From positions 1 through 18,972 of the forward strand of contig JAISZQ010000097.1 of assembly GCA_031269165.1 (NCBI GenBank): a stretch of DNA of 18,972 bases, in the 5' to 3' direction. A model generated the notes under the pieces. The model was given only the letters and a program-made list of their open reading frames with translations, did no database searches and was not told where the DNA came from. Origin of the DNA: Spirochaetaceae bacterium (GTDB lineage Bacteria; Spirochaetota; Spirochaetia; Treponematales; Breznakiellaceae). A program made the position numbers and the translations under genes. Of the stretch, positions 12,660 through 18,972 are shown in pieces. Within the stretch, counting starts at the first letter, position 1; each line of letters starts with the position of its first letter.

Positions 12660-13436
12660 ATGGAAATCACTGATTTTTCGATGGACTATTTTTCCCTGAA
12701 AGGGAAAAACGCGATCGTGACCGGGGGCAACACCGGTTTGGGACGGGCGTTTTCGCTTGCGCTGGCAAAAGGCGGGGCGAGCATTTTTATGCCGAGCATC
12801 ATGCCTGACGACCCGGCGTTTAACACGCTCATAGAGGTGGAGGGCGGCAAGGCCCGATGGATGGACGCGGATATCACCCAGCCGGGGGTCCCGGAAAAGG
12901 TAGTGGCTACCTGCGTCAAGGAGTGGGGGCACGTCGATATCCTCGTCAACTGCGCGGGAATCTGCCTCATCGCGGACGTGCTGGAGTTCGGCAAGGAACA
13001 GTGGGATAAAATGATCGCCATCAACCTGAACGCCGCATTCTATATGAGCCACGAGTGCGCCAAGGTAATGATTCCGCAACGTTCGGGCAAGATGATCAAC
13101 ATCTGCTCGATGTTCAGCTTTCTGGGCGGTCAGTGGTCGCCGGCCTACGCCGCCTCCAAGCATGGGCTTGCCGGTCTTACCAAAGCGTACTGTGACGAGC
13201 TCGCCCAGTACAACATTCAGGTAAACGGCATCGCTCCCGGTTACTTTAAGACCAAAGTCGCCGAGGCTTCGTCTGCCAATGCGGAGCGGAACAAGTGGAT
13301 CGTTGACCATACGGCGGAAGGGCGCTGGGGTGAGGTGCACGACCTCATGGGAACCACGGTGTTTCTCGCAAGCAAGGCTTCGCAGTTCGTGAACGGCCAC
13401 ATCTTGCCGGTTGACGGGGGCTTCCTCGTGCGTTAG
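12660..13436 (+). CDS. ygcW: Short-chain dehydrogenase/reductase, YgcW/KduD-like
   Basis: This is a 258-residue classical SDR. The NAD(P)-binding TGGNTGLG is at 21-28, NCAG at 97-100, the catalytic Ser at 150, and YAASK gives Tyr163 and Lys167; the C-terminal VNGHILPVDGGFLV is also typical. The opening FSLKGKNAIVTGGNTGLG resembles KduD (2-deoxy-D-gluconate 3-dehydrogenase) and E. coli YgcW. An in-frame TTG at 12648 overlaps the ribosome-binding site, so the ATG at 12660 is the start. It probably oxidises or reduces a secondary hydroxyl of a sugar acid or polyol in the same pathway as the flavoenzyme. It lies 14 bases upstream of the kinase gene, with which it is surely co-transcribed. Confidence 0.85.
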   Translation: MEITDFSMDYFSLKGKNAIVTGGNTGLGRAFSLALAKGGASIFMPSIMPDDPAFNTLIEVEGGKARWMDADITQPGVPEKVVATCVKEWGHVDILVNCAGICLIADVLEFGKEQWDKMIAINLNAAFYMSHECAKVMIPQRSGKMINICSMFSFLGGQWSPAYAASKHGLAGLTKAYCDELAQYNIQVNGIAPGYFKTKVAEASSANAERNKWIVDHTAEGRWGEVHDLMGTTVFLASKASQFVNGHILPVDGGFLVR

Positions 13437-13450
13437 GAAAGGAGTGACGT

Positions 13451-14932
13451 ATGGCAAAAACGTATTTTATCGGTATTGACGGCGGCACCCAGAGCACAAA
13501 AATTGTCATGTACGACACCAACGGGAATGTCGTCTGTGAAGGCAAGGAAAACTTAAAGCCGTTGTGTTTGGCACCGCCCGACGTTGTTGAGCATCCCGAA
13601 GACGATCTTTGGGACACGCTCAAAATCGCCGGGAAACGGTTGATGGCCGCGTTCAAGGGCGACGTGAAGGACATTGCCGGGGTTGGCGTTGGGTCTATCC
13701 GTTGTTGCAGGGTGTTGCTCAAAAAGGACGGGACGCTTTCCGCCCCGGTGATAAACTGGCAGGACGGGCGGACGGCCCGCGCCTATGAGCACGTCATACC
13801 GGAGACTGCCTACGTCACTTCCACGGCGGGCTATCTCATCCACAGGCTGACGGGTTGTTTCAACGATGCGGCGAGCAACTACTTCGGGCAGTGGCCGATA
13901 GACTACCGCACGTGGCAATGGAACGAGAACAAGGCGGAGTTTCAAAAGTATAACATCCCGCGAGAGATGCTCTTTAACGTCTTTATGCCGGGAACCGTCG
14001 TCGGCAACGTGACCAAAGCGGCAGCGGCAGCCACGGGCCTCCCGGAAGGTCTGCCTGTTGTTTGCACAACGAGCGATAAGTCCGTGGAGGCGTTGGGGGC
14101 GGGGCTCCTTGACGACAAGCAAGCGGTCATCTCTCTGGGAACATACATCGCGCTCATGGTGATGGGGAAAGACCTGCCGGTAAACCCGCAGTCTTTCTGG
14201 CCGATTATGTCCTCGATACCGGAACGTATCATCTACGAAGGCTACGGAATCAGGCGCGGTATGTGGACGGTGAGCTGGTTCCGCGATCTCTTGGGGGAAA
14301 CACCCGTGAAGAAGGCGGCGAGTTTAGGGCTCTCCACCGAGGCTTTTCTGGACAGGGAAGCGGCGGCGCTTGTTCCGGCGGGAAGTGACGGGCTTATGAC
14401 GGTGTTAGACTGGCTCGCCAATCCGTGGGAACCGTACAAACGCGGTGTCATGATCGGGTTCATGGCGCACATGAGTTATCCCTGGCTGTACCGCTCGATC
14501 CTTGAAGGAATCGTCTACACCCTCAAAAACAACTTTGACGCGATGATGTCGGAACTGGGCACGTCCGTTGACAGCCTTATCATAACCGGAGGCGGGTCAA
14601 ACAGCGGCCTTTTCATGCAGATTTTTGCCGACGTTTTCGGGCTGCCGGTGCGGCGTAACGTGATAAACGGTACCGCAAGCGTTGGCGCGGTGGTCAATAC
14701 CGCCGTGGCGACAGGCGTCTACCCCAACTACGAAGAGGCGGTGCGGCACATGGTACGCATTCGGGACACCTTCACCCCAAAACCGGAGAACCGCGCCGTG
14801 TACGAAAAACTGAACGCGCAGGTTTACCGGCACATCACAGGCTACACCGACGAGGTTCTGAAAAAGTCTTTCGGGGTTTTGCGCGAAGACCTGAAGCCCG
14901 ATGCCTCGCTGAAAAGTTGGTCGCCGACATAG
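13451..14932 (+). CDS. ygcE: FGGY-family carbohydrate kinase, YgcE-like
   Basis: This is a 493-residue two-domain kinase of the FGGY/ASKHA superfamily. The phosphate-1 motif GIDGGTQSTK is at residues 8-17, NWQDGRT at 102-108, and TTSDKSVEALGAG (206-218) holds D209 in the usual catalytic-base position. LIITGGGSNSGLFMQIFADVFGLPV (377-400 or so) is the FGGY family signature 2 region. Family members phosphorylate xylulose, ribulose, glycerol, erythritol and similar compounds. E. coli YgcE, also of unknown substrate, is encoded in the corresponding cluster. AAAGGAG precedes the ATG. It presumably phosphorylates the product of the dehydrogenase steps, trapping it and passing it to central metabolism, perhaps as a pentulose phosphate. 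The stop codon is 4 bases before a 78-bp repeat. Confidence 0.87.
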   Translation: MAKTYFIGIDGGTQSTKIVMYDTNGNVVCEGKENLKPLCLAPPDVVEHPEDDLWDTLKIAGKRLMAAFKGDVKDIAGVGVGSIRCCRVLLKKDGTLSAPVINWQDGRTARAYEHVIPETAYVTSTAGYLIHRLTGCFNDAASNYFGQWPIDYRTWQWNENKAEFQKYNIPREMLFNVFMPGTVVGNVTKAAAAATGLPEGLPVVCTTSDKSVEALGAGLLDDKQAVISLGTYIALMVMGKDLPVNPQSFWPIMSSIPERIIYEGYGIRRGMWTVSWFRDLLGETPVKKAASLGLSTEAFLDREAAALVPAGSDGLMTVLDWLANPWEPYKRGVMIGFMAHMSYPWLYRSILEGIVYTLKNNFDAMMSELGTSVDSLIITGGGSNSGLFMQIFADVFGLPVRRNVINGTASVGAVVNTAVATGVYPNYEEAVRHMVRIRDTFTPKPENRAVYEKLNAQVYRHITGYTDEVLKKSFGVLREDLKPDASLKSWSPT

Positions 14933-14936
14933 CGGG

Positions 14937-15014
14937 AGACACGGGGGACGTAAGGGAAGGCGGGCGGCGGCCACCGTCATTGCGAGGAGGCTTGCCGACG
15001 AAGCAATCCAGACG
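14937..15014 (+). repeat. 78-bp direct repeat, copy 2
   Basis: Identical to 5433-5510 except at two positions near the left end (A to G at 14944 and 14946), in the same orientation. It begins four bases after the kinase stop codon and runs into a CATTGCGAG palindrome. Confidence 0.85.
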
Positions 15015-15059
15015 GGAAGGTCCCTAGATTGCTTCGTCGCTTCGCTCCTCGCAATGACG
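14975..15059. repeat. Palindromic CATTGCGAG element
   Basis: CGTCATTGCGAGGAGGC...GAAGCAATCCAGACG pairs with TAGATTGCTTCGTCG...CTCCTCGCAATGACG. At the kinase gene end it could serve as a transcript-ending or stabilising hairpin. Confidence 0.75.
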
Positions 15060-15069
15060 GGCGGTCCTT

Positions 15070-15106
15070 GATTAGGCTGGTCTGGTGACCCCCGATTAGG
15101 CCAGTC
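15070..15106. repeat. GATTAGGC 13-mer cluster, copy 2
   Basis: GATTAGGCTGGTC (15070-15082) and GATTAGGCCAGTC (15094-15106) are separated by a GTGACCCCC-type spacer as at 5377-5436. As there, the cluster directly follows a CAATGACGGGCG end. Confidence 0.5.
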
Positions 15107-15140
15107 TTGATGGCCGATGCGGGCTCATGGACTATAGTGC

Positions 15141-15170
15141 TTGACGGGCGGTCGCGCAATGTAGTATGGT
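15141..15170 (+). promoter_or_regulatory. Candidate rpiR promoter, leaderless geometry
   Basis: TTGACG (15141-15146), an 18-base spacer and TATGGT (15165-15170) are followed by 6 bases and the ATG at 15177. No Shine-Dalgarno sequence is present, so the transcript may begin at the start codon. Confidence 0.45.
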
Positions 15171-15176
15171 GATGCC

Positions 15177-15893
15177 ATGTTGGATGTGGACGCGGATCGG
15201 CTTAATTCGCTCGAAAGGAGGATACACGGGACGCTCGGGGAAAACGCGGATAAAAATCCCCGATTACGCATTGGGGAAGCGGCTGTTCTCTGTGCCTGTT
15301 CACCTTCGAAAATATCAAAAATGGTCCGCAAACTTGGCTTTGCGACTTACAAACAGTACCTGGGCTCTTTTTCCAATCCTGAAGGATGCGCTTCAAGACC
15401 CCGTTCCCGCGAGTTGGCGCGTCTTTCCGAATTTATTGGGAAATTTGACGAGCGGCTGGTGAACGAAATGATACACCTTATCAACAAGCACTTTACGATC
15501 GTTTTTTTCGGCTACGGCCCGTCGTTCTACTGTCTCCAGTATTTCACCTACAAACTGCGAATTGTTACGACCAAAAACATCATAGCCACAAACGACGAGC
15601 TTACCGCGAAGCGGCTTCTCAGAAAAGGCACGCTCCTCGTGATTTTTTCTACTACCGGACGCTTTCGGTCGTTCGCCGATCTCAACCAAGAGGCAAAACG
15701 CAATGGCTGTGAGGTGCTTCTCGTCCTCGAAGAATACAACCGGGAATTGCTTGCCGAGTTCAGCCACATACTCTTTCTTACCGAATCTTTTCAAAATGAA
15801 TCGCTCAAACCCTACGAAAAAAGCCGCGCCGTATTTTTTATCTTCATCGAGGAAGTCGTACGGAAAATACTTGAGACGCAAAACGTGCTATGA
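15177..15893 (+). CDS. RpiR-family (HTH + SIS) transcription regulator
   Basis: This 238-residue protein has an N-terminal helix-turn-helix of the HTH_6/RpiR type: RIGEAAVLCACSPSKISKMVRKLGFATYKQY at about 31-61. Next comes a SIS sugar-phosphate-binding domain from about 95 onward, with VFFGYGPSFYCLQYF, LLVIFSTTGRF in the phosphate-binding Ser/Thr position, and CEVLLVLEE. It is somewhat shorter than the usual 280 or so residues. RpiR regulators sense phosphorylated sugars, which fits a position 244 bases downstream of a kinase gene. The likely targets are the divergent promoters at 7277-7407 and its own promoter. The role in this cluster is inferred from position, since the direct repeats separate it from the structural genes. 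Confidence 0.8.
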   Translation: MLDVDADRLNSLERRIHGTLGENADKNPRLRIGEAAVLCACSPSKISKMVRKLGFATYKQYLGSFSNPEGCASRPRSRELARLSEFIGKFDERLVNEMIHLINKHFTIVFFGYGPSFYCLQYFTYKLRIVTTKNIIATNDELTAKRLLRKGTLLVIFSTTGRFRSFADLNQEAKRNGCEVLLVLEEYNRELLAEFSHILFLTESFQNESLKPYEKSRAVFFIFIEEVVRKILETQNVL

Positions 15894-15898
15894 GCGGG

Positions 15899-15928
15899 TT
15901 GTTGAATATGCCCCGTATGTATTATAAT
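15899..15928 (+). promoter_or_regulatory. cysE promoter
   Basis: A perfect TATAAT (15923-15928) lies 18 bases after TTGTTG (15899-15904). TTGAAT at 15902-15907 would give a 15-base spacer. The start codon follows at 15985. Confidence 0.55.
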
Positions 15929-15984
15929 GACCGGGTAAGCGAACCTATGGTTAGCCGACAACCCTTATCGAGGACAGTTCTGGA

Positions 15985-16761
15985 ATGGTAGAATGGCAAA
16001 CGATACGAGATGAGGCAATCGCGGCAGCGGACAAAGAACCGCTTCTTGCCGATTTGCTCAATAAACTTATTATTGCTCAAAAAGACTTTGCCCACGCGCT
16101 GGCCGCTGTGCTGTCGGCGCAGTGTGTGTTTTGGCATGAGGGAGTCGCGCTTACCAAAGCCATCAAAGAGGCAATTGACGAGGACGCATCTATAACGGAA
16201 AATGCGGGCGAGGATATTGATGCGGTTTTTGAAAAAGATCCCGCGACATTGGATCACATCAGCCCCTTGCTTTTTTACAAAGGCTACCAGTCTTTGCAAC
16301 TCTACCGGGTGGCGCATCGGTTCTGGCTTAACGGCCGGAAGATTCTCGCGTCCTACATTCAGAGCCGCGTATCCCAGCTTTACGGCGTGGACATTCATCC
16401 CGCCGCGCAAATCGGGAACCGCGTCATGATTGACCATGCCACAGGACTGGTAGTCGGGGAAACGGCCATCATCGAGGACAATGTTTCTATTCTGCACGGC
16501 GTTACTTTGGGCGGTACCGGAAAAGAAACCGGCAAACGCCACCCGACCATCCGCAAAAATTCCCTGCTCGGTGCCGATTCGACGATTCTCGGCAATATTG
16601 AGGTGGGAGAAGGCGCGGTGATCGGCGCGGGCAGCGTTGTCCTCTCTTCTATCCCGCCGCACACGGTTGCGGCAGGCGTTCCCGCCGAGGTCAAGGGCGC
16701 GGTCCATTTCCCCGCTCCATCCGAGGATATGGATCAAATTTTTACCCACTGGACAATCTGA
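15985..16761 (+). CDS. cysE: Serine O-acetyltransferase
   Basis: This 258-residue enzyme makes O-acetylserine from serine and acetyl-CoA, the first step of cysteine synthesis. The N-terminal helical domain (to about 130) carries HRFW, and the left-handed beta-helix carries VDIHPAAQIGNRVMIDHATGLVVGET, ISILHGVTLGGTGKETGKRHP and GAGSVVLSSIPPHTVAAGVPA-type hexapeptide repeats. Expected catalytic and binding residues are D136, H151 and H186. The protein ends in Ile258, the residue that in other CysE proteins inserts into the CysK active site to form the cysteine synthase complex. No cysK is present in the window. A CGAGGA stretch (15969-15974) is the best ribosome-binding site. It appears to be transcribed alone. 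Confidence 0.93.
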   Translation: MVEWQTIRDEAIAAADKEPLLADLLNKLIIAQKDFAHALAAVLSAQCVFWHEGVALTKAIKEAIDEDASITENAGEDIDAVFEKDPATLDHISPLLFYKGYQSLQLYRVAHRFWLNGRKILASYIQSRVSQLYGVDIHPAAQIGNRVMIDHATGLVVGETAIIEDNVSILHGVTLGGTGKETGKRHPTIRKNSLLGADSTILGNIEVGEGAVIGAGSVVLSSIPPHTVAAGVPAEVKGAVHFPAPSEDMDQIFTHWTI

Positions 16762-16823
16762 GCAAACAACGTTTTGAAATAAGCCCAAAGAGCATTTCGG
16801 AAAGAAACCCGTGGGCAGGGGCC

Positions 16824-16852
16824 TTGACGCTTTCTTTCGTGTTTGCTAATAT
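16824..16852 (+). promoter_or_regulatory. tRNA promoter
   Basis: TTGACG (16824-16829), a 17-base spacer and TAATAT (16847-16852) lie upstream of the tRNA. The expected start is near 16859, leaving a leader of about 46 bases. Confidence 0.6.
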
Positions 16853-16860
16853 GAGGGCGC

Positions 16861-16884
16861 GTTCCAAAACGGACGTTTTGGAAT
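16861..16884. repeat. Palindrome in the tRNA leader
   Basis: GTTCCAAAAC (16861-16870), loop GGAC, then GTTTTGGAAT (16875-16884). The arms are the core of the family at 2712-2750. If transcription starts near 16859 the hairpin is at the extreme 5' end of the tRNA precursor. Confidence 0.65.
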
Positions 16885-16904
16885 AGCCTTATTACGTATC
16901 GTAA

Positions 16905-16977
16905 GGCGGCGTAGCTCAGTTGGCAGAGCAAACGGCTCATATCCGTTGTGTCATAGGTTCAATCCCTATCGCCGCTA
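16905..16977 (+). tRNA. tRNA-Met (anticodon CAU), elongator type
   Basis: The 73-base cloverleaf closes as follows: acceptor GGCGGCG with CGCCGCT (first pair G-U), D-arm GCTC...GAGC, anticodon stem AACGG/CCGTT around CTCATAT (CAU at 16938-16940), T-arm ATAGG-TTCAATC-CCTAT, discriminator A16977. CCA is not encoded. The anticodon stem lacks the three G-C pairs of initiator tRNA. A CAU tRNA could also be the lysidine-modified tRNA-Ile2, and elongator Met is only the likelier reading. Confidence 0.85.
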
Positions 16978-17027
16978 AACACGATTCTCCGCTCCGGCAT
17001 TGCAGTCGGTTGTTGTTTCCCACCCAC

Positions 17028-17056
17028 TAGATACGGTTTGCCCGGTAAAGTACTAT
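17028..17056 (+). promoter_or_regulatory. Possible promoter of the shikimate-kinase-like gene
   Basis: TAGATA (17028-17033), a 17-base spacer and TACTAT (17051-17056) are followed by 6 bases and the ATG at 17063, without a ribosome-binding site. The match is weak; read-through from the tRNA is an alternative. Confidence 0.3.
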
Positions 17057-17062
17057 AAGTAT

Positions 17063-17647
17063 ATGAAGAACATCATCGCGCTGGTGGGGCCAAAACATTG
17101 CGGGAAGTCCGAGGCGGGGAGGGCGCTTGCCGCGTTGACCGGGGGCGTGTTTTTTGATCTGGACGACGAGATGCAAAAACGCACGGGAAAGAGTGCGCGG
17201 GTGTTATATAAAGAAGGAATCCGTGTGTTTCAGGCTGCCGAGCGGGAGGCGTTGGAACAGGTGCTGGCCTTAGCGGATGGAGAAGGGGACGGTGTTCTCG
17301 TCCTTGCGCTGGGCGGCGGCTTCATCGACAACGAGGCGGCACGCACAGTGCTGAAAGGGCGTTCCGGTTGTGCTGTCGTGTTTCTTTCCGTGAGCGCACA
17401 GACGGCGTGGAACCGGATTGAGGCGGCGTGGGCAGAGAGCGGCGAACTGCCCGCATTTCTGCAAATAGAAAACCCGCAAGCGGCGCATTTGGTTCTTCAT
17501 GAACGAAGGGCGGCGGCGTATCGGGGCATCGCGTCTTTCGTGGTTGACGGCGAAAACAAAACGGCAGAGGACATCGCAACGGACATCGTAGCAAAGACCG
17601 CTACAAAAACCGAAACGGGAGGGATATGGGAAAGCAATACACCGTAA
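17063..17647 (+). CDS. aroK: Shikimate kinase-family protein
   Basis: This 194-residue P-loop kinase has Walker A GPKHCGKS (9-16), DLDDEMQKRTGKS (32-44, with D32 and D34), LALGGGFIDN (GGG at 84-86) and a C-terminal ERRAAAY segment. The order and spacing are those of shikimate kinase, which phosphorylates shikimate in aromatic amino-acid synthesis. Two shikimate-contacting arginines of the family are not seen: the FR..E motif is FQAAE (Q57), and the lid RPLL motif reads LPAF. Activity on shikimate is therefore uncertain. A TTG at 17000 would add 21 residues unlike the family, so the ATG at 17063 (MKNIIALVG) is chosen, although it lacks a ribosome-binding site. Its end overlaps xseA by 22 bases. 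Confidence 0.7.
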   Translation: MKNIIALVGPKHCGKSEAGRALAALTGGVFFDLDDEMQKRTGKSARVLYKEGIRVFQAAEREALEQVLALADGEGDGVLVLALGGGFIDNEAARTVLKGRSGCAVVFLSVSAQTAWNRIEAAWAESGELPAFLQIENPQAAHLVLHERRAAAYRGIASFVVDGENKTAEDIATDIVAKTATKTETGGIWESNTP

Positions 17648-18840
17648 GCGAGATTACGGAACTCATCAAAACAGCACTCGAAGGCAATTTCGGCGAAATC
17701 ACGGTAGAGGGCGAAGTGTCCAACTACCGGCCCTCTTCCGCCGGGCATCTCTATTTTTCACTCAAAGACGCTTTCGCCGTCATCTCCTGCGTGATGTTCA
17801 GGGGGAAGGCCGTCTCGCACAAGACCGTTATCAAAGAAGGCGCGTTAGTCCGGGTGCGGGGAAGGCTCTCCGTCTATCCGCCGCGCGGCGGCTATCAGAT
17901 TGTCTGCGAGGACATCGAGGCGGCGGGGGAAGGCAACATCCTCCTCATGCTCGAGAAACGAAAACGCGCCTTTGCCGAGGAGGGCCTGTTTGACGAAAGC
18001 CGCAAAAGGCCCCTGCCGCGTTTTCCCGGCACCGTGGCGGTGGTCACGGCCAAGACCGGGGCGGTTATCCACGACATCATCACGACGCTGGGGCGGCGTT
18101 CGCCGGGAGTGCGGATCGTCGTGTTGCCCGCGACGGTGCAGGGAGAAGGCGCGGCGAAAACTATCGCAAGCCGCATCCGGCAAGCAAACGCCTGGAGGCT
18201 TGGCGATGTGCTAATCGTGGGCCGGGGCGGCGGTTCCGTTGAAGACCTGCTCCCCTTTTCCGAAGAGATCGTGGTACGCGCCGTCGCCGAATCAAGAATC
18301 CCGATCGTGAGCGCCGTAGGACACGACACAGACTGGGCACTCTGTGATTACGCCGCCGACCTCCGCGCCCCGACCCCTACCGCCGCCGCCGAGCTCGTCA
18401 GCGAAAACTGGCTGGACATGATCGGCAGCCTCCGTTCATTTAGGGAAAACCTTGTCGATATGATCTACGCGAAACTCGACCGGATTAAACTGTTCGCCAA
18501 GCCTTTTTCGCGGGAAGAACTCGAATTCCGGTTCCGCCTGATGGTGCAACCCCGCACGCAACGCCTTGACGACGCGAAAGACGCGCTTGCCCAGAATATT
18601 CAGGCGAGAGTCGCGGAAATACGCCACCGAGCCGAACTCGCGAAGACCGCTCTCGAAAGCGCGAGCCCGCTTGCCATCATGGAACGGGGGTACGCGCTGG
18701 TAACGGTCAAAGCAACGGGGAACATCCTCCGGGACGCGGCGGCGATTGAGACCGGCGAAACGATTGCCGTTCGGCTTTTGCGGGGCGGCCTTGAGGCGCA
18801 AGTGCTTGAGCGTATTCCACCACAGATGGCGTCTGGGTAA
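17626..18840 (+). CDS. xseA: Exodeoxyribonuclease VII large subunit
   Basis: This 404-residue protein has an N-terminal OB-fold for DNA binding (about 1-95: YTVSEITELIK, GEVSNYRPSSAGHLYFSLKD, VRVRGRLSVYPPRGGYQI). It is followed by the catalytic exonuclease VII domain, with VVTAKTGAVIHDIITTL, VGRGGGSVEDLLPFSEE, SAVGHDTDWALCDYAADLRAPTPTAAAE and a long helical region to SPLAIMERGYA. The length is normal for the family. With XseB it degrades single-stranded DNA from both ends. GGGAGGG at 17617-17623 precedes the ATG. The start lies inside the end of the upstream kinase-like gene, so the two are co-translated. No xseB follows within the remaining 132 bases, which are repeat. Confidence 0.93.
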   Translation: MGKQYTVSEITELIKTALEGNFGEITVEGEVSNYRPSSAGHLYFSLKDAFAVISCVMFRGKAVSHKTVIKEGALVRVRGRLSVYPPRGGYQIVCEDIEAAGEGNILLMLEKRKRAFAEEGLFDESRKRPLPRFPGTVAVVTAKTGAVIHDIITTLGRRSPGVRIVVLPATVQGEGAAKTIASRIRQANAWRLGDVLIVGRGGGSVEDLLPFSEEIVVRAVAESRIPIVSAVGHDTDWALCDYAADLRAPTPTAAAELVSENWLDMIGSLRSFRENLVDMIYAKLDRIKLFAKPFSREELEFRFRLMVQPRTQRLDDAKDALAQNIQARVAEIRHRAELAKTALESASPLAIMERGYALVTVKATGNILRDAAAIETGETIAVRLLRGGLEAQVLERIPPQMASG

Positions 18841-18972
18841 GAACCTGTTCAAAAACCCCGCAGGATGTCCGCCTCCGCTGTGATTCGGTCGCGGGCTTTG
18901 CCCGCTTCTGGAGTTTCGGGCGGGGCTTTGCCCCGCTTGTTCCGAAACTCCATGACTGAAACGTGGGATGGG
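18841..18972. repeat. Palindromic repeats at the window end
   Basis: It starts with ACCTGTTCAAAAACCCCGCAGG, which corresponds to the right end of the 4026-4307 element in inverted form. Then come two hairpins: GCGGGCTTTGCCCGC (18891-18905), and a nested one with GGAGTTTCGG (18910-18919) pairing with CCGAAACTCC (18942-18951) around GCGGGGC-TTT-GCCCCGC (18920-18936). They may end the xseA transcript. No gene is seen here. Confidence 0.6.

Noticed and set aside
15922..16788. 288-codon open frame on the minus strand
   Set aside because: It is antisense to cysE, whose hexapeptide repeats and catalytic residues are unmistakable.
16905..16977. Initiator tRNA-fMet
   Set aside because: The anticodon stem is AACGG/CCGTT rather than the three consecutive G-C pairs of initiators, and the first acceptor bases can pair (G-U).
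17000..17062. N-terminal extension of the shikimate-kinase-like protein
   Set aside because: It would start at TTG with no ribosome-binding site, and the added residues do not resemble the family. The P-loop is correctly placed from the ATG at 17063.

Overview
The window looks like a chromosomal segment of a fairly G+C-rich host-associated spirochaete, most likely a Treponema-type organism. The clues are a lipoprotein with a loose spirochaete-style lipobox (FVSC), a tRNA gene without encoded CCA, and gene families common in gut treponemes. The species call is an inference. The density of short palindromic repeats between genes is striking.

Layout. 1-520: the 3' end of a transposase abuts a vapBC toxin-antitoxin pair whose toxin gene is cut short. 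744-3865 (all minus strand): a class I methyltransferase, a lipoprotein predicted to be a closed seven-bladed propeller, and an overlapping pair encoding a DEDDh exonuclease and a NimA-like flavin protein. 3866-4517: no gene, but a 280-bp MITE-like element and two parS (ParB-binding) sites 82 bp apart, which suggests an origin-proximal location. 4518-5171: rpe. 5172-5622: repeats only.

5623-14932: the main point of interest. A BCCT transporter is divergent from a gene set that matches in content the uncharacterised E. coli ygc locus (ygcQRSUW-yqcE-ygcE). It comprises a FAD oxidoreductase of the alkyl-DHAP-synthase/FAD_binding_4 type (YgcU), an MFS transporter (YqcE), EtfB and EtfA (YgcR/YgcQ), a KduD-like short-chain dehydrogenase (YgcW) and an FGGY carbohydrate kinase (YgcE). 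An RpiR-type SIS-domain regulator follows at 15177. The working model is uptake of a polyol, sugar or hydroxy-acid substrate, oxidation by the flavoenzyme with electrons passed to EtfAB, NAD(P)-linked redox conversion by the SDR, and phosphorylation by the kinase. No ETF-quinone oxidoreductase is present in the window. The block from the BCCT gene to the kinase is bracketed by two direct repeats of 78 bp (76 identical) that sit inside a larger repeat mosaic.

15985-18840: housekeeping genes on the plus strand: cysE, a CAU tRNA, a shikimate-kinase-family gene lacking two usual substrate-binding arginines, and xseA overlapping it. The window ends in palindromic repeat sequence.
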